In this document: piece after piece, positions 27,796-36,839 of the stretch
Position numbering within the stretch: the first letter of the stretch is position 1
How the letters are laid out: every line of letters starts with the position of its first letter
NCBI RefSeq assembly: GCF_035974275.1
Contig: NZ_CP142422.1
Coordinates: forward strand, 2,108,001-2,172,000
Source: Chryseobacterium sp. MYb264
GTDB taxonomy: Bacteria; Bacteroidota; Bacteroidia; Flavobacteriales; Weeksellaceae
Length of the DNA: 64,000 nucleotides
Reading direction: 5' to 3'
Position numbers and translations under genes: made by a program
Notes under the pieces: model-generated
Seen by the model: the letters and a program-made list of their open reading frames with translations, nothing else
Told to the model about the DNA's origin: nothing
The model's database searches: none

Positions 27796-29211
27796 TTACA
27801 ATAACTCAGACAGCGCTTTGATGGTTTCTTCTAAACTTTCTTTGGGAAGTGAGCCATAGCTTAGGCGCAAACCGTTGATTTGATTATCAAAACTAAAACT
27901 GTTTGGATTGAGAATTTTAATACTTTTCTTTTGAAGTTCGCAATCTATATGATCCCAATCGGTTTTATTTTTGGGAACAATCCAAAATGCCATTCCGCCT
28001 TCTGGCATTGAATAATCTGCTTTATTTTTTAAAAATTCCTGAAGTTTTTGTGCGGTAAAATCCCGCTTAGATCTGTAATAATTCAGGGCTTTTTTCAGAT
28101 GTCTTTTAATCGTCCCGTCCTGAATAAGCTGTAAAACCGCCTGCTCCATAATCGTATCGCCCTGCACATCGATAATCTTTCTTAGATCCCCTACTTTTTT
28201 AATAAAATCCTGATTATTGCTGATCAGATAACCAATTCTCAACGCCGGAGCCACCACTTTGCTCATCGTGCCGATATACACATAATTCTGTAGTTCTGTA
28301 AAACTCGCCAACGGCAATACAGGACGGTATCCAAAATGAAATTCATTATCATAATCGTCCTCAATAATCGTAAATCCATATTCGTTGGAAAGCTTTATCA
28401 GCTCCAGACGACGCTGTAAACTCAGTGTTACCGTGGTCGGATATTGATGATGCGGTGTGGTGTAAATCGCTTTGATATTTTTATGAATTTTCAAATAATG
28501 GATAACATCTTCAATCATCAATCCATCCTCATCAACACGCACCGGCAAAAGAGTTGCTCCAGCCTTTTCAAAAGCCTTCCAAGCCGGACGATAACCCGGA
28601 TTTTCAACCAATACAATATCATTTTTTTCAATCAAAGACTGAGCGGTAAGATACATCGCCATCTGGCTTCCACGGGTAATGCACATCGAATTTTCATCGG
28701 TATGCAGCCCTCTGTGGTGATTCAGCATTTGAACGATGGCTTTTCGAAATTCCAAATCACCATATTCACTGGTATAGCCCATCAATTGCCACTTTGCCTT
28801 TCGGTTAAAAATTTGTCGGTAAGCCCTCGCCAATTCGGTAACCGGCGCAATCGCACTATCGGGATATCCATCGTCAAAATTAATTCTGAAAAGCTGTTTT
28901 TGCAGCTGTTCATTATTCTTTTTTTGATGAGAAACGGCTCCTTTTATCGTTGGTAAATTTTCCGCAACAAAAGTTCCTTTTCTTTCTAAAGATACCAACC
29001 AGCCTTCATTCAGTAAGACATTTAAAGCTTCAACGATAGTATTTCGGTTCACTTTCAAATCTTCAGCCAGTTTCCGGCTTCCGGGCAAGGCTGTTCCTTT
29101 TTTCAATCTTCCGGATTGAATATCATCAATCACCGCATCGGCAATTTGCAAATAAACTGCCTTTTCCGAATTATAATTGATCTGAATTTCTACTTTCCAA
29201 GGTCTTAACAT
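27796..29211 (-). CDS. MocR/PdxR-family GntR-aminotransferase regulator
   Basis: 471 residues. The N-terminal winged helix of the GntR type (about 14-80: KAVYLQIADAVIDDIQSG, LPGSRKLAEDLKVNRNTIVE) is fused to a type I aminotransferase fold with the PLP lysine in GTMSKVVAPALRIGYL and VENPGYRPAWKAFEKAG. MocR proteins bind PLP and usually activate or repress a divergently transcribed neighbour. Here that is the cupin-DHDPS-amidotransferase cluster, with back-to-back promoter boxes between the two starts. It is probably not PdxR itself, since no pdxST genes are near. Confidence 0.9.
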   Translation of the reverse strand: MLRPWKVEIQINYNSEKAVYLQIADAVIDDIQSGRLKKGTALPGSRKLAEDLKVNRNTIVEALNVLLNEGWLVSLERKGTFVAENLPTIKGAVSHQKKNNEQLQKQLFRINFDDGYPDSAIAPVTELARAYRQIFNRKAKWQLMGYTSEYGDLEFRKAIVQMLNHHRGLHTDENSMCITRGSQMAMYLTAQSLIEKNDIVLVENPGYRPAWKAFEKAGATLLPVRVDEDGLMIEDVIHYLKIHKNIKAIYTTPHHQYPTTVTLSLQRRLELIKLSNEYGFTIIEDDYDNEFHFGYRPVLPLASFTELQNYVYIGTMSKVVAPALRIGYLISNNQDFIKKVGDLRKIIDVQGDTIMEQAVLQLIQDGTIKRHLKKALNYYRSKRDFTAQKLQEFLKNKADYSMPEGGMAFWIVPKNKTDWDHIDCELQKKSIKILNPNSFSFDNQINGLRLSYGSLPKESLEETIKALSELL

Positions 29212-29254
29212 CTGGACTACCTATTTTTATTAAAACTGCAATATATAAACAGTC

Positions 29255-29273
29255 CAAAGTTACTCTAATTTTG
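29255..29273. promoter_or_regulatory. Back-to-back -7 boxes between the MocR gene and the cupin gene
   Basis: TAACTTTG on the minus strand (29262-29255, 44 bases from the regulator ATG) and TAATTTTG on the plus strand (29266-29273, 39 bases from the cupin ATG) are both perfect TAnnTTTG matches only three bases apart. Flanking copies of ACTGCA (29236-29241) and TGCAGT (29285-29290) form an inverted repeat around them and could be the regulator's sites. Confidence 0.55.
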
Positions 29274-29311
29274 TCATGCAATAATGCAGTAACAAATAAA
29301 TATTTACTAAC

Positions 29312-29797
29312 ATGTCAAACACAGAAAACGGTACACAAGGTACTGACAAAAAACAATTTAGTTCAAAAGATTTTCATCAGACTTTTGCAAGACCAGAATA
29401 CAAAAAACCTTCGCATTTAATTCATAAAAATGTGGAAAATGCAGGCGAACACAACCAGTTTTCAACAGAAAGAAAACATCCTGTATTCTTTGTAGATCTT
29501 CCGAGTAAAAATGTAAGCATGACCATCGGAGGATTATTACCCGGACAGAGAACGAACCGCCACAGACACACTTATGAAACCGTTTTATACGTGATCGAAG
29601 GTAAAGGCTGGACAGAAGTTGAGGACGAACGTATAGAATGGGAAGCAGGAGATGCCGTTTACATTCCGTCTTGGGCGTGGCACAGACATCAAAATACAAG
29701 CGATACAGAATCTGCAAAATACATCGCCTGCGAAAATGCACCACAGTTACAAAATTTGGGTGTTGCTCTAAGAGAAGAAGAAGGCAGAGACTTATAA
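29312..29797 (+). CDS. Single-domain cupin protein
   Basis: 161 residues. Cupin motif 1 is seen in GQRTNRHRHTYETVLYVIEG (HxHx3E) and motif 2 in GDAVYIPSWAWHRHQN, so the metal ligands of the fold are all there. It resembles one half of gentisate-dioxygenase-like cupins. It could be a dioxygenase, an isomerase or a small-molecule binder. It is the first gene of a cluster under the divergent MocR regulator, 23 bases before the DHDPS-like gene. Confidence 0.85.
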   Translation: MSNTENGTQGTDKKQFSSKDFHQTFARPEYKKPSHLIHKNVENAGEHNQFSTERKHPVFFVDLPSKNVSMTIGGLLPGQRTNRHRHTYETVLYVIEGKGWTEVEDERIEWEAGDAVYIPSWAWHRHQNTSDTESAKYIACENAPQLQNLGVALREEEGRDL

Positions 29798-29820
29798 TTT
29801 TAATTTAAACTGAGAAAAAT

Positions 29821-30720
29821 ATGAAAAATGTACCATTAAAAGGAGTGATCTCCTATCCTATCACGCCTTTTGACGAAGCGGAAAAAGTAGACATTCCTTT
29901 ATTTAAAAAATTAACGGAACGTTTGATCAGTTCTGGTTCTCATGCCATTGCTCCACTAGGAAGCACCGGAGTTTTACCATACCTGACTGATGAAGAAAAA
30001 GAAGCCATCACAGAGGCTACCATTCAACAGGTTAACGGAAGAATTCCGACGTTGGTTGGGGTTTCTAATCTAACGACTGAGAAAACAGTTTATCATGCGA
30101 AATTTGCTGAAAAAGCAGGTGCTACAGCTGTTATGATCATCCCGATGAGTTACTGGAAACTGACCGATGACGAAATTATCAAACATTATGACACGGTCGC
30201 TTCTCAAATATCGATTCCGATCATGGCTTACAATAATCCGGCAACAGGAGGTGTAGATATGTCACCGTCTTTATTAAAAAAGCTGCTTCAGATTCCGAAT
30301 GTGACGATGATTAAAGAAAGTACGGGAGACATTCAGAGAATGCATTACCTGAAGAAAGAACTGGGGGAAGATGTGGCTTTTTACAACGGTTCAAATCCTT
30401 TGGCACTGGCTGCTTTTTCAGCAGGAGCAACAGGTTGGTGCACAGCCGCTCCCAATCTTATCCCTGAATTGAATATTGCCTTATACGACGCTGTTCAAAG
30501 TAATGACTTGGAAAAAGCACAGAAAATTTTTTACAAGCAATTTGAACTGTTGAAATATATTGTTGAAAAAGGTTTGCCAAGAGCCGTTAAAGCAGGTTTA
30601 AATATTTTAGGTGAAAATGGCGGAAAATTAAGATCACCTCTACAACCCTTAACAGAAAAGGAAATTTCAGATCTGGAACTCATATTATCGAAGGTAAAAA
30701 GTTCAACTTTATCAGCCTAA
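29821..30720 (+). CDS. DHDPS/N-acetylneuraminate-lyase family aldolase
   Basis: 299 residues of a TIM-barrel class I aldolase. Visible features are the pyruvate-binding PLGSTGV loop, Tyr137 in MAYNNPA and the Schiff-base Lys165 in TMIKESTGD. Since it sits with a cupin and an amidotransferase rather than lysine-pathway genes, it is probably a catabolic keto-acid lyase or dehydratase and not DapA. The substrate cannot be read from the sequence. It is probably co-transcribed with the cupin gene and controlled by the MocR protein. Confidence 0.88.
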   Translation: MKNVPLKGVISYPITPFDEAEKVDIPLFKKLTERLISSGSHAIAPLGSTGVLPYLTDEEKEAITEATIQQVNGRIPTLVGVSNLTTEKTVYHAKFAEKAGATAVMIIPMSYWKLTDDEIIKHYDTVASQISIPIMAYNNPATGGVDMSPSLLKKLLQIPNVTMIKESTGDIQRMHYLKKELGEDVAFYNGSNPLALAAFSAGATGWCTAAPNLIPELNIALYDAVQSNDLEKAQKIFYKQFELLKYIVEKGLPRAVKAGLNILGENGGKLRSPLQPLTEKEISDLELILSKVKSSTLSA

Positions 30721-30777
30721 AAAATTTTCATTAATTTGTTAAAAATTTAGATTAATTTATCATTTCAAATTCTCAAA

Positions 30778-31503
30778 ATGAATATCCATTTTATACAACA
30801 TGAAAGCTTCGAAGCTCCGGGCGCTTATCTGAACTGGGCGAATGAAAGAAATTACACTTCTACCTTTTCAAAAGTGTATGAAAATAATCCTTTGCCCGAA
30901 AGCGTAGATTTTATTGATGTTTTGATTATTCTGGGCGGACCTCAGGATCCTGCCACTACAAAAAATGAATGTCCGCATTTTGATGCTCAGGCAGAAATAG
31001 CATTGATACAAAAAGCTATAAATTCAGGAAAAGCTGTTGTAGGAGCCTGTCTCGGGGCACAACTGATAGGAGAATCTTTCGGGGCAACATTTGGAAACAG
31101 TCCGGAAAAAGAAATCGGTGTATTTCCTATTCAATTAACGGAAAACGGTATAAAAGATGATAAAATCAATGATTTTGGTGAAATAATTTCCGTCGGACAT
31201 TGGCATAATGATATGCCGGGACTTACTGAAAATGCTCAAATTCTGGCAACAAGTAAAGGTTGCCCGAGACAGATTGTTAAATATTCTGATCTTGTCTACG
31301 GATTTCAATGTCATATGGAATTTACTCCTGAAGTTATTGATTTAATGATAGAAACGGATCGTGAATTTTTAATAAATAATACGGAACATCAATTCGTTCA
31401 AACGCCTGACAAAATCAAAAGTTTTGATTTTAAGGAAATGAATGAAAAGCTGTACACCTTTCTGGATAAGCTGGTTGAAGCTTACCAAACAACTCATTAT
31501 TAA
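30778..31503 (+). CDS. Class I glutamine-amidotransferase-like protein
   Basis: 241 residues of a stand-alone GATase1 domain like those of GMP-synthase relatives. The oxyanion strand is LIILGGPQDP, the nucleophile Cys91 lies in GACLGAQ, and His179-Glu181 in FQCHMEF complete the triad. No synthetase domain is attached, so it may hydrolyse gamma-glutamyl compounds or supply ammonia to an unknown partner. It follows the DHDPS-like gene by 57 bases and ends at a bidirectional terminator. Confidence 0.86.
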   Translation: MNIHFIQHESFEAPGAYLNWANERNYTSTFSKVYENNPLPESVDFIDVLIILGGPQDPATTKNECPHFDAQAEIALIQKAINSGKAVVGACLGAQLIGESFGATFGNSPEKEIGVFPIQLTENGIKDDKINDFGEIISVGHWHNDMPGLTENAQILATSKGCPRQIVKYSDLVYGFQCHMEFTPEVIDLMIETDREFLINNTEHQFVQTPDKIKSFDFKEMNEKLYTFLDKLVEAYQTTHY

Positions 31504-31516
31504 AATAAAATTGTCA

Positions 31517-31558
31517 AAAAAAAATAGGCTGTCTCCATTGAAACAGCCTGTTTTTTTA
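31517..31558. terminator. Bidirectional terminator between the amidotransferase and M16 genes
   Basis: Stem AGGCTGT / ACAGCCT at 31526-31548, with an A-run on the left and a T-run on the right, placed between two converging genes. Confidence 0.88.
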
Positions 31559-34441
31559 ATGTCCGAAAATATCTTTTATACTGACTTCGGTGAAGGTCCC
31601 CATTTGGTTAACCGCCTCCATATTCAGGTTTTCTTTTTTACCTATAATGGCGGTGTTAAAATGTATTGGTTTTATCTCAGTCTGATAAAACTCCTTAACA
31701 TCTTCAAATTTCAGCTGTTCAATCTGCTGATAAATATCTTTCCTGAAATCGTGAGAAATGTTTAATTTTTTCAACTTTAAAGTATTGAAGAAAATATTCG
31801 TTCTCGTAATTCTAGTTGAAGCAATTTGTTTTAATGCTGCATTTTTAGCATTTTCAAACTGACTGGTAACTTCCGGAAGCTCATTCATCAGATCATCCAT
31901 CGTATCCACGGCAATTTGCAGTTTATCCGGCTGGGTTCCGATATAAGTTGTAATATAATCAGGATGTCCCAATTCTGAATTAGCAGCATAAGAAACGTAA
32001 GCAGAATACGCTAAACTCTTACTCTCACGGATTTCCTGGAAAACAATGGAGGACAAACCTCTTCCGAAATATTCATTAAAAACATTGATTTTTCCAAAAT
32101 TCCCTGTATTTACAAAATGCCCTCTTCCCACTTTGCTCATCTCTATCTGCACCATGTCATAATCCGTAAAGTACACATTTCCTTTGGTTTCAGGTTCCGG
32201 ATAGTGTTTAGGTTCAGGAATCTCAAGCTTTGCATTTTCAATCGAATTTCCGATATATGATTTAAAATTTTCAAAATTTCTACCATAGAAAAAGATCTGA
32301 TAAGGAAGGCTGAACAGCTTTTTCATTCTGTCCGTGAAAACCTCAACATTAGAATTTTCAAGATCTTCTTTTGAAATAATATCTCTAAAACGCGATGATG
32401 AGCCCAGTTTGGTATAATTTACCAACGCTTTCATAATGCTGTTTTTATCTTTTCGCATCGCCGCACGATTTTCAAGAACCGTTTCTACAAACTGCTGATA
32501 AACTTCCTGATCCGGCTTTACATCATGCATCCAATGCTGAAGCAGCTCAATTCCTTTTTCAATATTTTCTTCCAAACCACTCAACGAAATGATGATTTGG
32601 TCATTACTTATTTTAAAGGCATTGTTTACTCCGATTTTAAAGAATTCTTTTTTAAGATCTTCAGGTGAAAACTGGCTCGTTCCCAAATATTCCAAAATCT
32701 GGGTAGAAATTCCTAAATCTCTGTCGTGATCTGTCCCGAAAGGAAAAATAAAATACACCTGAGCAATATCATTATATTTATTTTTAACGAAACTTACTTT
32801 TTTATCTTTAATTAAATCGGTCTGAATTTCTTTATCATAATCAATAAATTCAGGCTGAATATCTTCTGTTTTTTCGTCTAAAATTTCTTTTAAAAATTCA
32901 GATTGCGCCTCACGATTGATCTTGATCGGTGTAATCCCCGGATTATCAACTCTTAATAATTTATCGTTAATGCCTTTTTCTTTATAAACAATAGCATAAT
33001 TATCCTTAAAAAAATCGTTGGCAAAATCTACCACTTCCTGTTTAGTGAACTGTGAATATTCATCCATTTCATTCAGTTCCTGCTGCCAAGTTCTGCCTTT
33101 GATATAGGTGTCGTAAAGGTTGGTCGCCAGCCCGTCGGCCGTTTCCAACGCTTTCATACGCTGCAGTTTAAAATCATTGATAATCGCAGGAAGCATCCAG
33201 TCTGGAAACGCTCCTTTTTTCACTAATTCGATTTGTTCCAACACCAAATCTTTCGCTTCATCCAAAGTCTGTGTTTCTTTTGGAACGGCAAAAAGTGAAA
33301 AATATCCATATTGCTTTAAACCTACCGAAAAAGCCTGTCCCCAGAGTAATTTCTGAGTCTGATTGATATTTAAATCCATCAACCCCGCTTCTCCCCTGTT
33401 ACTTAAAATATTCACCACAATATCCGCCAGCATTGCCTCTTTCGTACCATAGCTATCTGTTCTCCACGCCAGCTGAATTCTGGCTGTTGTAGGACTCTGT
33501 ACGGTTCTTTTTACAATTTCCGTCATGGGTTTCTCAACAACAGCTTTTTTTGCAGGTAATTCTCTGTAAGGAATAGTTCCAAAATACTGATCTACCAACT
33601 GAATAGTATCGTCAAACTCCAGGTCACCCACCAAAACCATCGCATAATTATTGGGAACATAATATTCATCAAAATACTTATGAATCGCTATCATAGAAGG
33701 ATTTCTCAAATGTTCAGCATTTCCTAAAGTCGTCTGCTGGCCGTTGGGATGTGTCGGAAAAAGCGCGTCCATCAGCTCATAATTCACCAATCTCGTGTCA
33801 TTATCCTGCGCTCTGTTGAACTCCTCATACACCGATTCCAACTCAGTGTGAAAAAGTCTTAATGCCAATTCGGAAAAACGTTCTTTTTCAACCTTCAGCC
33901 ATTTTTCAAGCTCATTATTCGGAACATTATTTTTATAAACTGTCTCATCAAACCAGGTATGGGCGTTTGTTCCCGTAGCTCCCATCGAAGAAATTGCTTT
34001 ATCATATTCATTGGCAATCGCAAACTGGCTCGCTTCCTGAGAGACCTCATCTATTTTTTTGTAGATTTCTTTCTTTTTTTCTATATCTGGTTCTGCTTTA
34101 TGAGCTTCGTACAAATCAGAAATCTGGTTTAATAACTCACTTTCCTTTTCCCAGTTATGAGTTCCCATTTTAGACGTCCCTTTGAACATCATGTGCTCAA
34201 GATAATGCGCCAAACCGGTATTATCAAAAGGATCATTATTACTTCCCGTTCTCACCGGAATATAGGTCTGAATTCTCGGAGCATCGAAATTCTGCGCAAG
34301 AAAAACCTTTAAACCATTCTTTAAAGTATAGATTCTTACCTTATTTTCGTCGTTGGAAATGGTGATATATTCGTAATTATTTTTATCAATATGAAGTGCT
34401 TCGTCGTATGTTTTGTCCGTCATAAATAAACTCATTTTCAT
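31556..34441 (-). CDS. M16-family zinc peptidase (pitrilysin-like, two-half)
   Basis: About 961 residues. Starts at 34441, 34435 and 34423 are all possible; the TTG at 34450 is least likely. The inverted zinc motif is HYLEH (about His79, Glu82, His83) in GLAHYLEHMMFKGT. The second half repeats the M16 fold without the motif, as in pitrilysin and insulin-degrading enzyme. No signal peptide is seen, so the protein is probably cytosolic. It degrades peptides of moderate size. The gene is monocistronic and converges on the amidotransferase gene. Confidence 0.92.
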   Translation of the reverse strand: MKMSLFMTDKTYDEALHIDKNNYEYITISNDENKVRIYTLKNGLKVFLAQNFDAPRIQTYIPVRTGSNNDPFDNTGLAHYLEHMMFKGTSKMGTHNWEKESELLNQISDLYEAHKAEPDIEKKKEIYKKIDEVSQEASQFAIANEYDKAISSMGATGTNAHTWFDETVYKNNVPNNELEKWLKVEKERFSELALRLFHTELESVYEEFNRAQDNDTRLVNYELMDALFPTHPNGQQTTLGNAEHLRNPSMIAIHKYFDEYYVPNNYAMVLVGDLEFDDTIQLVDQYFGTIPYRELPAKKAVVEKPMTEIVKRTVQSPTTARIQLAWRTDSYGTKEAMLADIVVNILSNRGEAGLMDLNINQTQKLLWGQAFSVGLKQYGYFSLFAVPKETQTLDEAKDLVLEQIELVKKGAFPDWMLPAIINDFKLQRMKALETADGLATNLYDTYIKGRTWQQELNEMDEYSQFTKQEVVDFANDFFKDNYAIVYKEKGINDKLLRVDNPGITPIKINREAQSEFLKEILDEKTEDIQPEFIDYDKEIQTDLIKDKKVSFVKNKYNDIAQVYFIFPFGTDHDRDLGISTQILEYLGTSQFSPEDLKKEFFKIGVNNAFKISNDQIIISLSGLEENIEKGIELLQHWMHDVKPDQEVYQQFVETVLENRAAMRKDKNSIMKALVNYTKLGSSSRFRDIISKEDLENSNVEVFTDRMKKLFSLPYQIFFYGRNFENFKSYIGNSIENAKLEIPEPKHYPEPETKGNVYFTDYDMVQIEMSKVGRGHFVNTGNFGKINVFNEYFGRGLSSIVFQEIRESKSLAYSAYVSYAANSELGHPDYITTYIGTQPDKLQIAVDTMDDLMNELPEVTSQFENAKNAALKQIASTRITRTNIFFNTLKLKKLNISHDFRKDIYQQIEQLKFEDVKEFYQTEIKPIHFNTAIIGKKENLNMEAVNQMGTFTEVSIKDIFGH

Positions 34442-34575
34442 TCTTAACAAATCAGAATGTATACAAATGTAAGGATTCAGAAAAGAACAAATTGAAAATT
34501 CCTTATTATTGCATCTATAGTTTTAATTTACAGTAAACAAAATTGTCCGTCAACCCACGATTTAGTCCTATAAAA

Positions 34576-35064
34576 ATGAATATCCAATACCGAAAATTAA
34601 TTCCCGAAGAAAGTAAACGCTACCGAAATATAAGACTGGAAAGCCTACAAAAATTCCCCGAATCTTTTGGCGTGAGCTATGAAGAAGCTGTAAAAGATGA
34701 AAAATTAAGAATTGAATCTGATATTGAAAATCAGACAAAAGAAAGATTTGTGGTCGGAGCTTTTCACGAAGACCAACTGATTGGAATATGCACTTTTGTT
34801 AAAGATGAAAACTGTAATGGAAATATTTATGAAATGTACGTGCAATCAGAATTTCAAGGCAATAATATTGGAACTTTTTTAATTGAAAGAACCATTGAAG
34901 AATCAAACAAAAATTTTGGAGTTATTGATATCTTTCTTGAAGTAAAAGTCACCAACGAAAAAGCTTATTATCTTTATAAAAAAATTGGTTTTGTAGAAAT
35001 AAATGAAAATTTAGAAAGCGAAAATAATGCAATAATCCTAATGAAATATTCTCCAACTCATTAA
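34576..35064 (+). CDS. GNAT-family N-acetyltransferase
   Basis: 162 residues from the ATG at 34576 (MNIQYRKLIPEESKRYRNIR); a TTG eleven codons upstream is rejected. GNAT features are the EMYVQSEFQGNNIGTFLIE acetyl-CoA loop and the LEVKVTNEKAYYLYKKIGF strand-helix near the C-terminus. The sequence resembles small acyltransferases acting on amines or protein N-termini; the acceptor is unknown. It stands alone between the M16 gene and the kdp regulator. Confidence 0.86.
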   Translation: MNIQYRKLIPEESKRYRNIRLESLQKFPESFGVSYEEAVKDEKLRIESDIENQTKERFVVGAFHEDQLIGICTFVKDENCNGNIYEMYVQSEFQGNNIGTFLIERTIEESNKNFGVIDIFLEVKVTNEKAYYLYKKIGFVEINENLESENNAIILMKYSPTH

Positions 35065-35094
35065 CCCTAAAACCCTCAAACCCTCCTACGCTAT
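35064..35094 (-). repeat. CCCTAAAACCCTC-type repeat, left copy
   Basis: ACCCTAAAACCCTCAAACCC begins at the GNAT stop codon. Its reverse complement (GAGGGTTTGAGGGTTTTAGG) resembles the sequence right after the response-regulator gene (36484-36518), so the regulator gene is bracketed by inverted copies. Confidence 0.45.
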
Positions 35095-35124
35095 CTTTCT
35101 TTATTTTTATCCAAAATAATTCTC

Positions 35125-35132
35125 TAAGTTTG
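35125..35132 (+). promoter_or_regulatory. -7 box of the response-regulator gene
   Basis: TAAGTTTG, a perfect TAnnTTTG, 26 bases before the ATG. Confidence 0.45.
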
Positions 35133-35157
35133 CAGAAGCTTTCCAAAAAACCACACC

Positions 35158-36483
35158 ATGCACGGAAACATTCTGATCATCGATGACGAGATCAAGCTCC
35201 TGAAATTATTAGGAATGATCCTTTCCCAAGAAAATTTTAACGTAAAAGAAGCCTCCACCGCGCGTTCGGCAATGACGATGCTGGAACAATATGATTTTGA
35301 TGTCGTTCTAAGCGACGTTCGGCTTCCCGATGCATTCGGCGTTGATCTTATAAAATCCATCAAAGCAAAATATCCTCACCTGGAAATCATTCTGATGACC
35401 GCTTTCGGGAATATTACGGATGCAGTTCAGGCGATGAAAAACGGAGCTTACGATTATTTAGTAAAAGGTGACGATAACGAGAAAATTATTCCGTTGGTGT
35501 ATAAAGCCTTGGAAAAAGTAAAAGATAACAAATCTAAAATTGTTCAGAAAAGTTCTTATCAAAAAGGCTTTGAAGCGATTATCGGAAATTCACCTTTAAT
35601 TCTTCAGGCTAAAAAACTGTCAGAAAAAGTAGCTTTAACCGATGCAACCGTCCTTTTAACAGGCGAAACAGGAACCGGAAAAGAGGTTTTCGCGAACGCT
35701 ATTCATGAAGGAAGTGATAGGAAGAAAAATAATTTTGTGGCAATAAACTGCTCTGCTTTTAGTAAAGAAATTCTGGAAAGCGAACTTTTCGGACATAAAG
35801 CCGGAGCCTTTACGGGAGCTATAAAAGAGAAAAAAGGGTTGATAGAAGAAGCTAATGGCGGAACTTTATTTTTAGATGAAATTGGTGAAATGCCGATCGA
35901 ACTTCAGGCAAAATTATTGCGCGTTTTAGAAACTAAAGAGTTCATCAAAATGGGTGAAACCAAAGTTTCAAGATCTGATTTTCGATTGATTGCCGCGACA
36001 AATCGTGATCTGGAAGAGGAAATTAAGCAGGGACATTTTCGTGAAGATCTTTACTTTAGATTAAATATTTTTGAAATCAGGCTTCCTGCGCTTCGTGAAA
36101 GAAAAGAGGATTTGAAGGCTTTGGCGAAAAATTTTATAGATGTTTTTTCTCAAAAATTACATATTTCCAACGTTCAGGTCACTCCCGAATATTACAAAAC
36201 CTTAGAAAAAAATGAGTGGAAAGGAAATATTCGTGAGCTTAGAAATACGATTGAGAGAAGTTTAATATTAATGAATGACAATGTTTTAGATATTGAAAGT
36301 CTTCCTCATTATTCTGAAAAAATTTCTACAGAAAAAGATTCTTTAAGTATAAGATCCTTAGAAAAAGAGCATATTTTAAAAGTTTTACAATACACAAAAG
36401 GCAACAAAGCCGAAGCTGCGAGATTGCTGGAAATCGGGATTGCAACGTTGTATCGAAAATTGGAAGAATACGAACTTCGTTGA
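35158..36483 (+). CDS. NtrC-type sigma-54-dependent response regulator of the kdp locus
   Basis: 441 residues. A receiver domain with phospho-acceptor Asp53 (VVLSDVRLPD) is followed by an AAA+ sigma-54 activation domain with Walker A GETGTGKE (169-176), the sigma-54 contact loop GAFTGA (216-221) and Walker B GGTLFLDE (234-241). A Fis-type helix-turn-helix lies at the C-terminus (GNKAEAARLLEIGIATLYRK). It stands directly before the Kdp potassium-pump genes, whose sensor genes lie at the far end. It therefore probably replaces the OmpR-type KdpE of Proteobacteria. Confidence 0.92.
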   Translation: MHGNILIIDDEIKLLKLLGMILSQENFNVKEASTARSAMTMLEQYDFDVVLSDVRLPDAFGVDLIKSIKAKYPHLEIILMTAFGNITDAVQAMKNGAYDYLVKGDDNEKIIPLVYKALEKVKDNKSKIVQKSSYQKGFEAIIGNSPLILQAKKLSEKVALTDATVLLTGETGTGKEVFANAIHEGSDRKKNNFVAINCSAFSKEILESELFGHKAGAFTGAIKEKKGLIEEANGGTLFLDEIGEMPIELQAKLLRVLETKEFIKMGETKVSRSDFRLIAATNRDLEEEIKQGHFREDLYFRLNIFEIRLPALRERKEDLKALAKNFIDVFSQKLHISNVQVTPEYYKTLEKNEWKGNIRELRNTIERSLILMNDNVLDIESLPHYSEKISTEKDSLSIRSLEKEHILKVLQYTKGNKAEAARLLEIGIATLYRKLEEYELR

Positions 36484-36518
36484 GTGTGAGAGTTTGAGAA
36501 TCTTAGGGTTTGAGAGTT
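36484..36518 (+). repeat. CCCTAAAACCCTC-type repeat, right copy
   Basis: GTGAGAGTTTGAGAATCTTA and the following GGGTTTGAGAGTT start at the regulator's stop and mirror the copy at 35064-35094. Confidence 0.45.
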
Positions 36519-36588
36519 TAAATTATCTCGCTAAAACCTGCTTATAGCTTATTGTCTTTAGCCTAAAGCATCTTATCATTTTAATAAC

Positions 36589-36621
36589 GAGCCTATCATT
36601 TTGATAGGCTTTTTTATTTTT
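36589..36621 (+). terminator. Terminator after the response-regulator gene
   Basis: GCCTATCA / TGATAGGC stem (36591-36609) followed by TTTTTTATTTTTT. It separates the regulator from the kdp structural genes, implying that these have their own promoter. Confidence 0.88.
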
Positions 36622-36684
36622 TGGCACTACTTCAAAAACACGCAATACACTATCAATAAACAACTTAAATCAATTTTCATCAAA

Positions 36685-36701
36685 TTGGACTTTCTTTTGG
36701 C
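36685..36701 (+). promoter_or_regulatory. Candidate sigma-54 promoter of the kdp operon
   Basis: TTGGAC (GG at 36687-36688) and TTTTGGC (36695-36701) resemble the -24 TTGGCAC and -12 TTGCW elements. Either TTGG replaces TTGC at the correct spacing, or GC sits one base too far. A start near 36712 would be about 20 bases before the first micro-ORF. No TAnnTTTG box exists in this stretch, and the upstream gene encodes a sigma-54 activator, which favours the reading. Confidence 0.33.
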
Positions 36702-36731
36702 ATTATGGCTTTAGAATAAAATATTTTAAAA

Positions 36732-36839
36732 ATGACAATTTCAAGAAAAACGTTCAAAAGACGGAAGCACTCATTGCTGAGTTTGCTGATGGTATCGTAT
36801 GTAGTTTTCACCATTCTAATTCTGGTCGTAACAAGATGA
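36732..36839 (+). CDS. Micro-ORF 1 of the kdp operon: 35-residue membrane peptide
   Basis: It begins MTISRKTFKRRKHSLLSLLM, continues with a hydrophobic segment (residues 15-33) and ends VVTR. The strongly basic N-terminus followed by one transmembrane helix suggests an inner-membrane peptide with the basic end in the cytosol. Its TGA overlaps the ATG of the next micro-ORF (ATGA), a coupling pattern typical of real genes. I know no family for it. Confidence 0.45.
   Translation: MTISRKTFKRRKHSLLSLLMVSYVVFTILILVVTR

Noticed and set aside
28444..28956. 170-codon ORF antisense to the MocR gene
   Set aside because: Shadow frame of a clearly conserved regulator; the sequence has no recognisable fold.
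29821..30720. Naming the DHDPS-family gene dapA
   Set aside because: Context (cupin, GATase, MocR regulator) points away from lysine biosynthesis, and the barrel family has many other activities.
36701..36716. TTGGCATTATGGCTTT as the sigma-54 promoter
   Set aside because: The GG-to-GC distance is three bases too short; the overlapping TTGGAC...TTTTGGC reading fits better.
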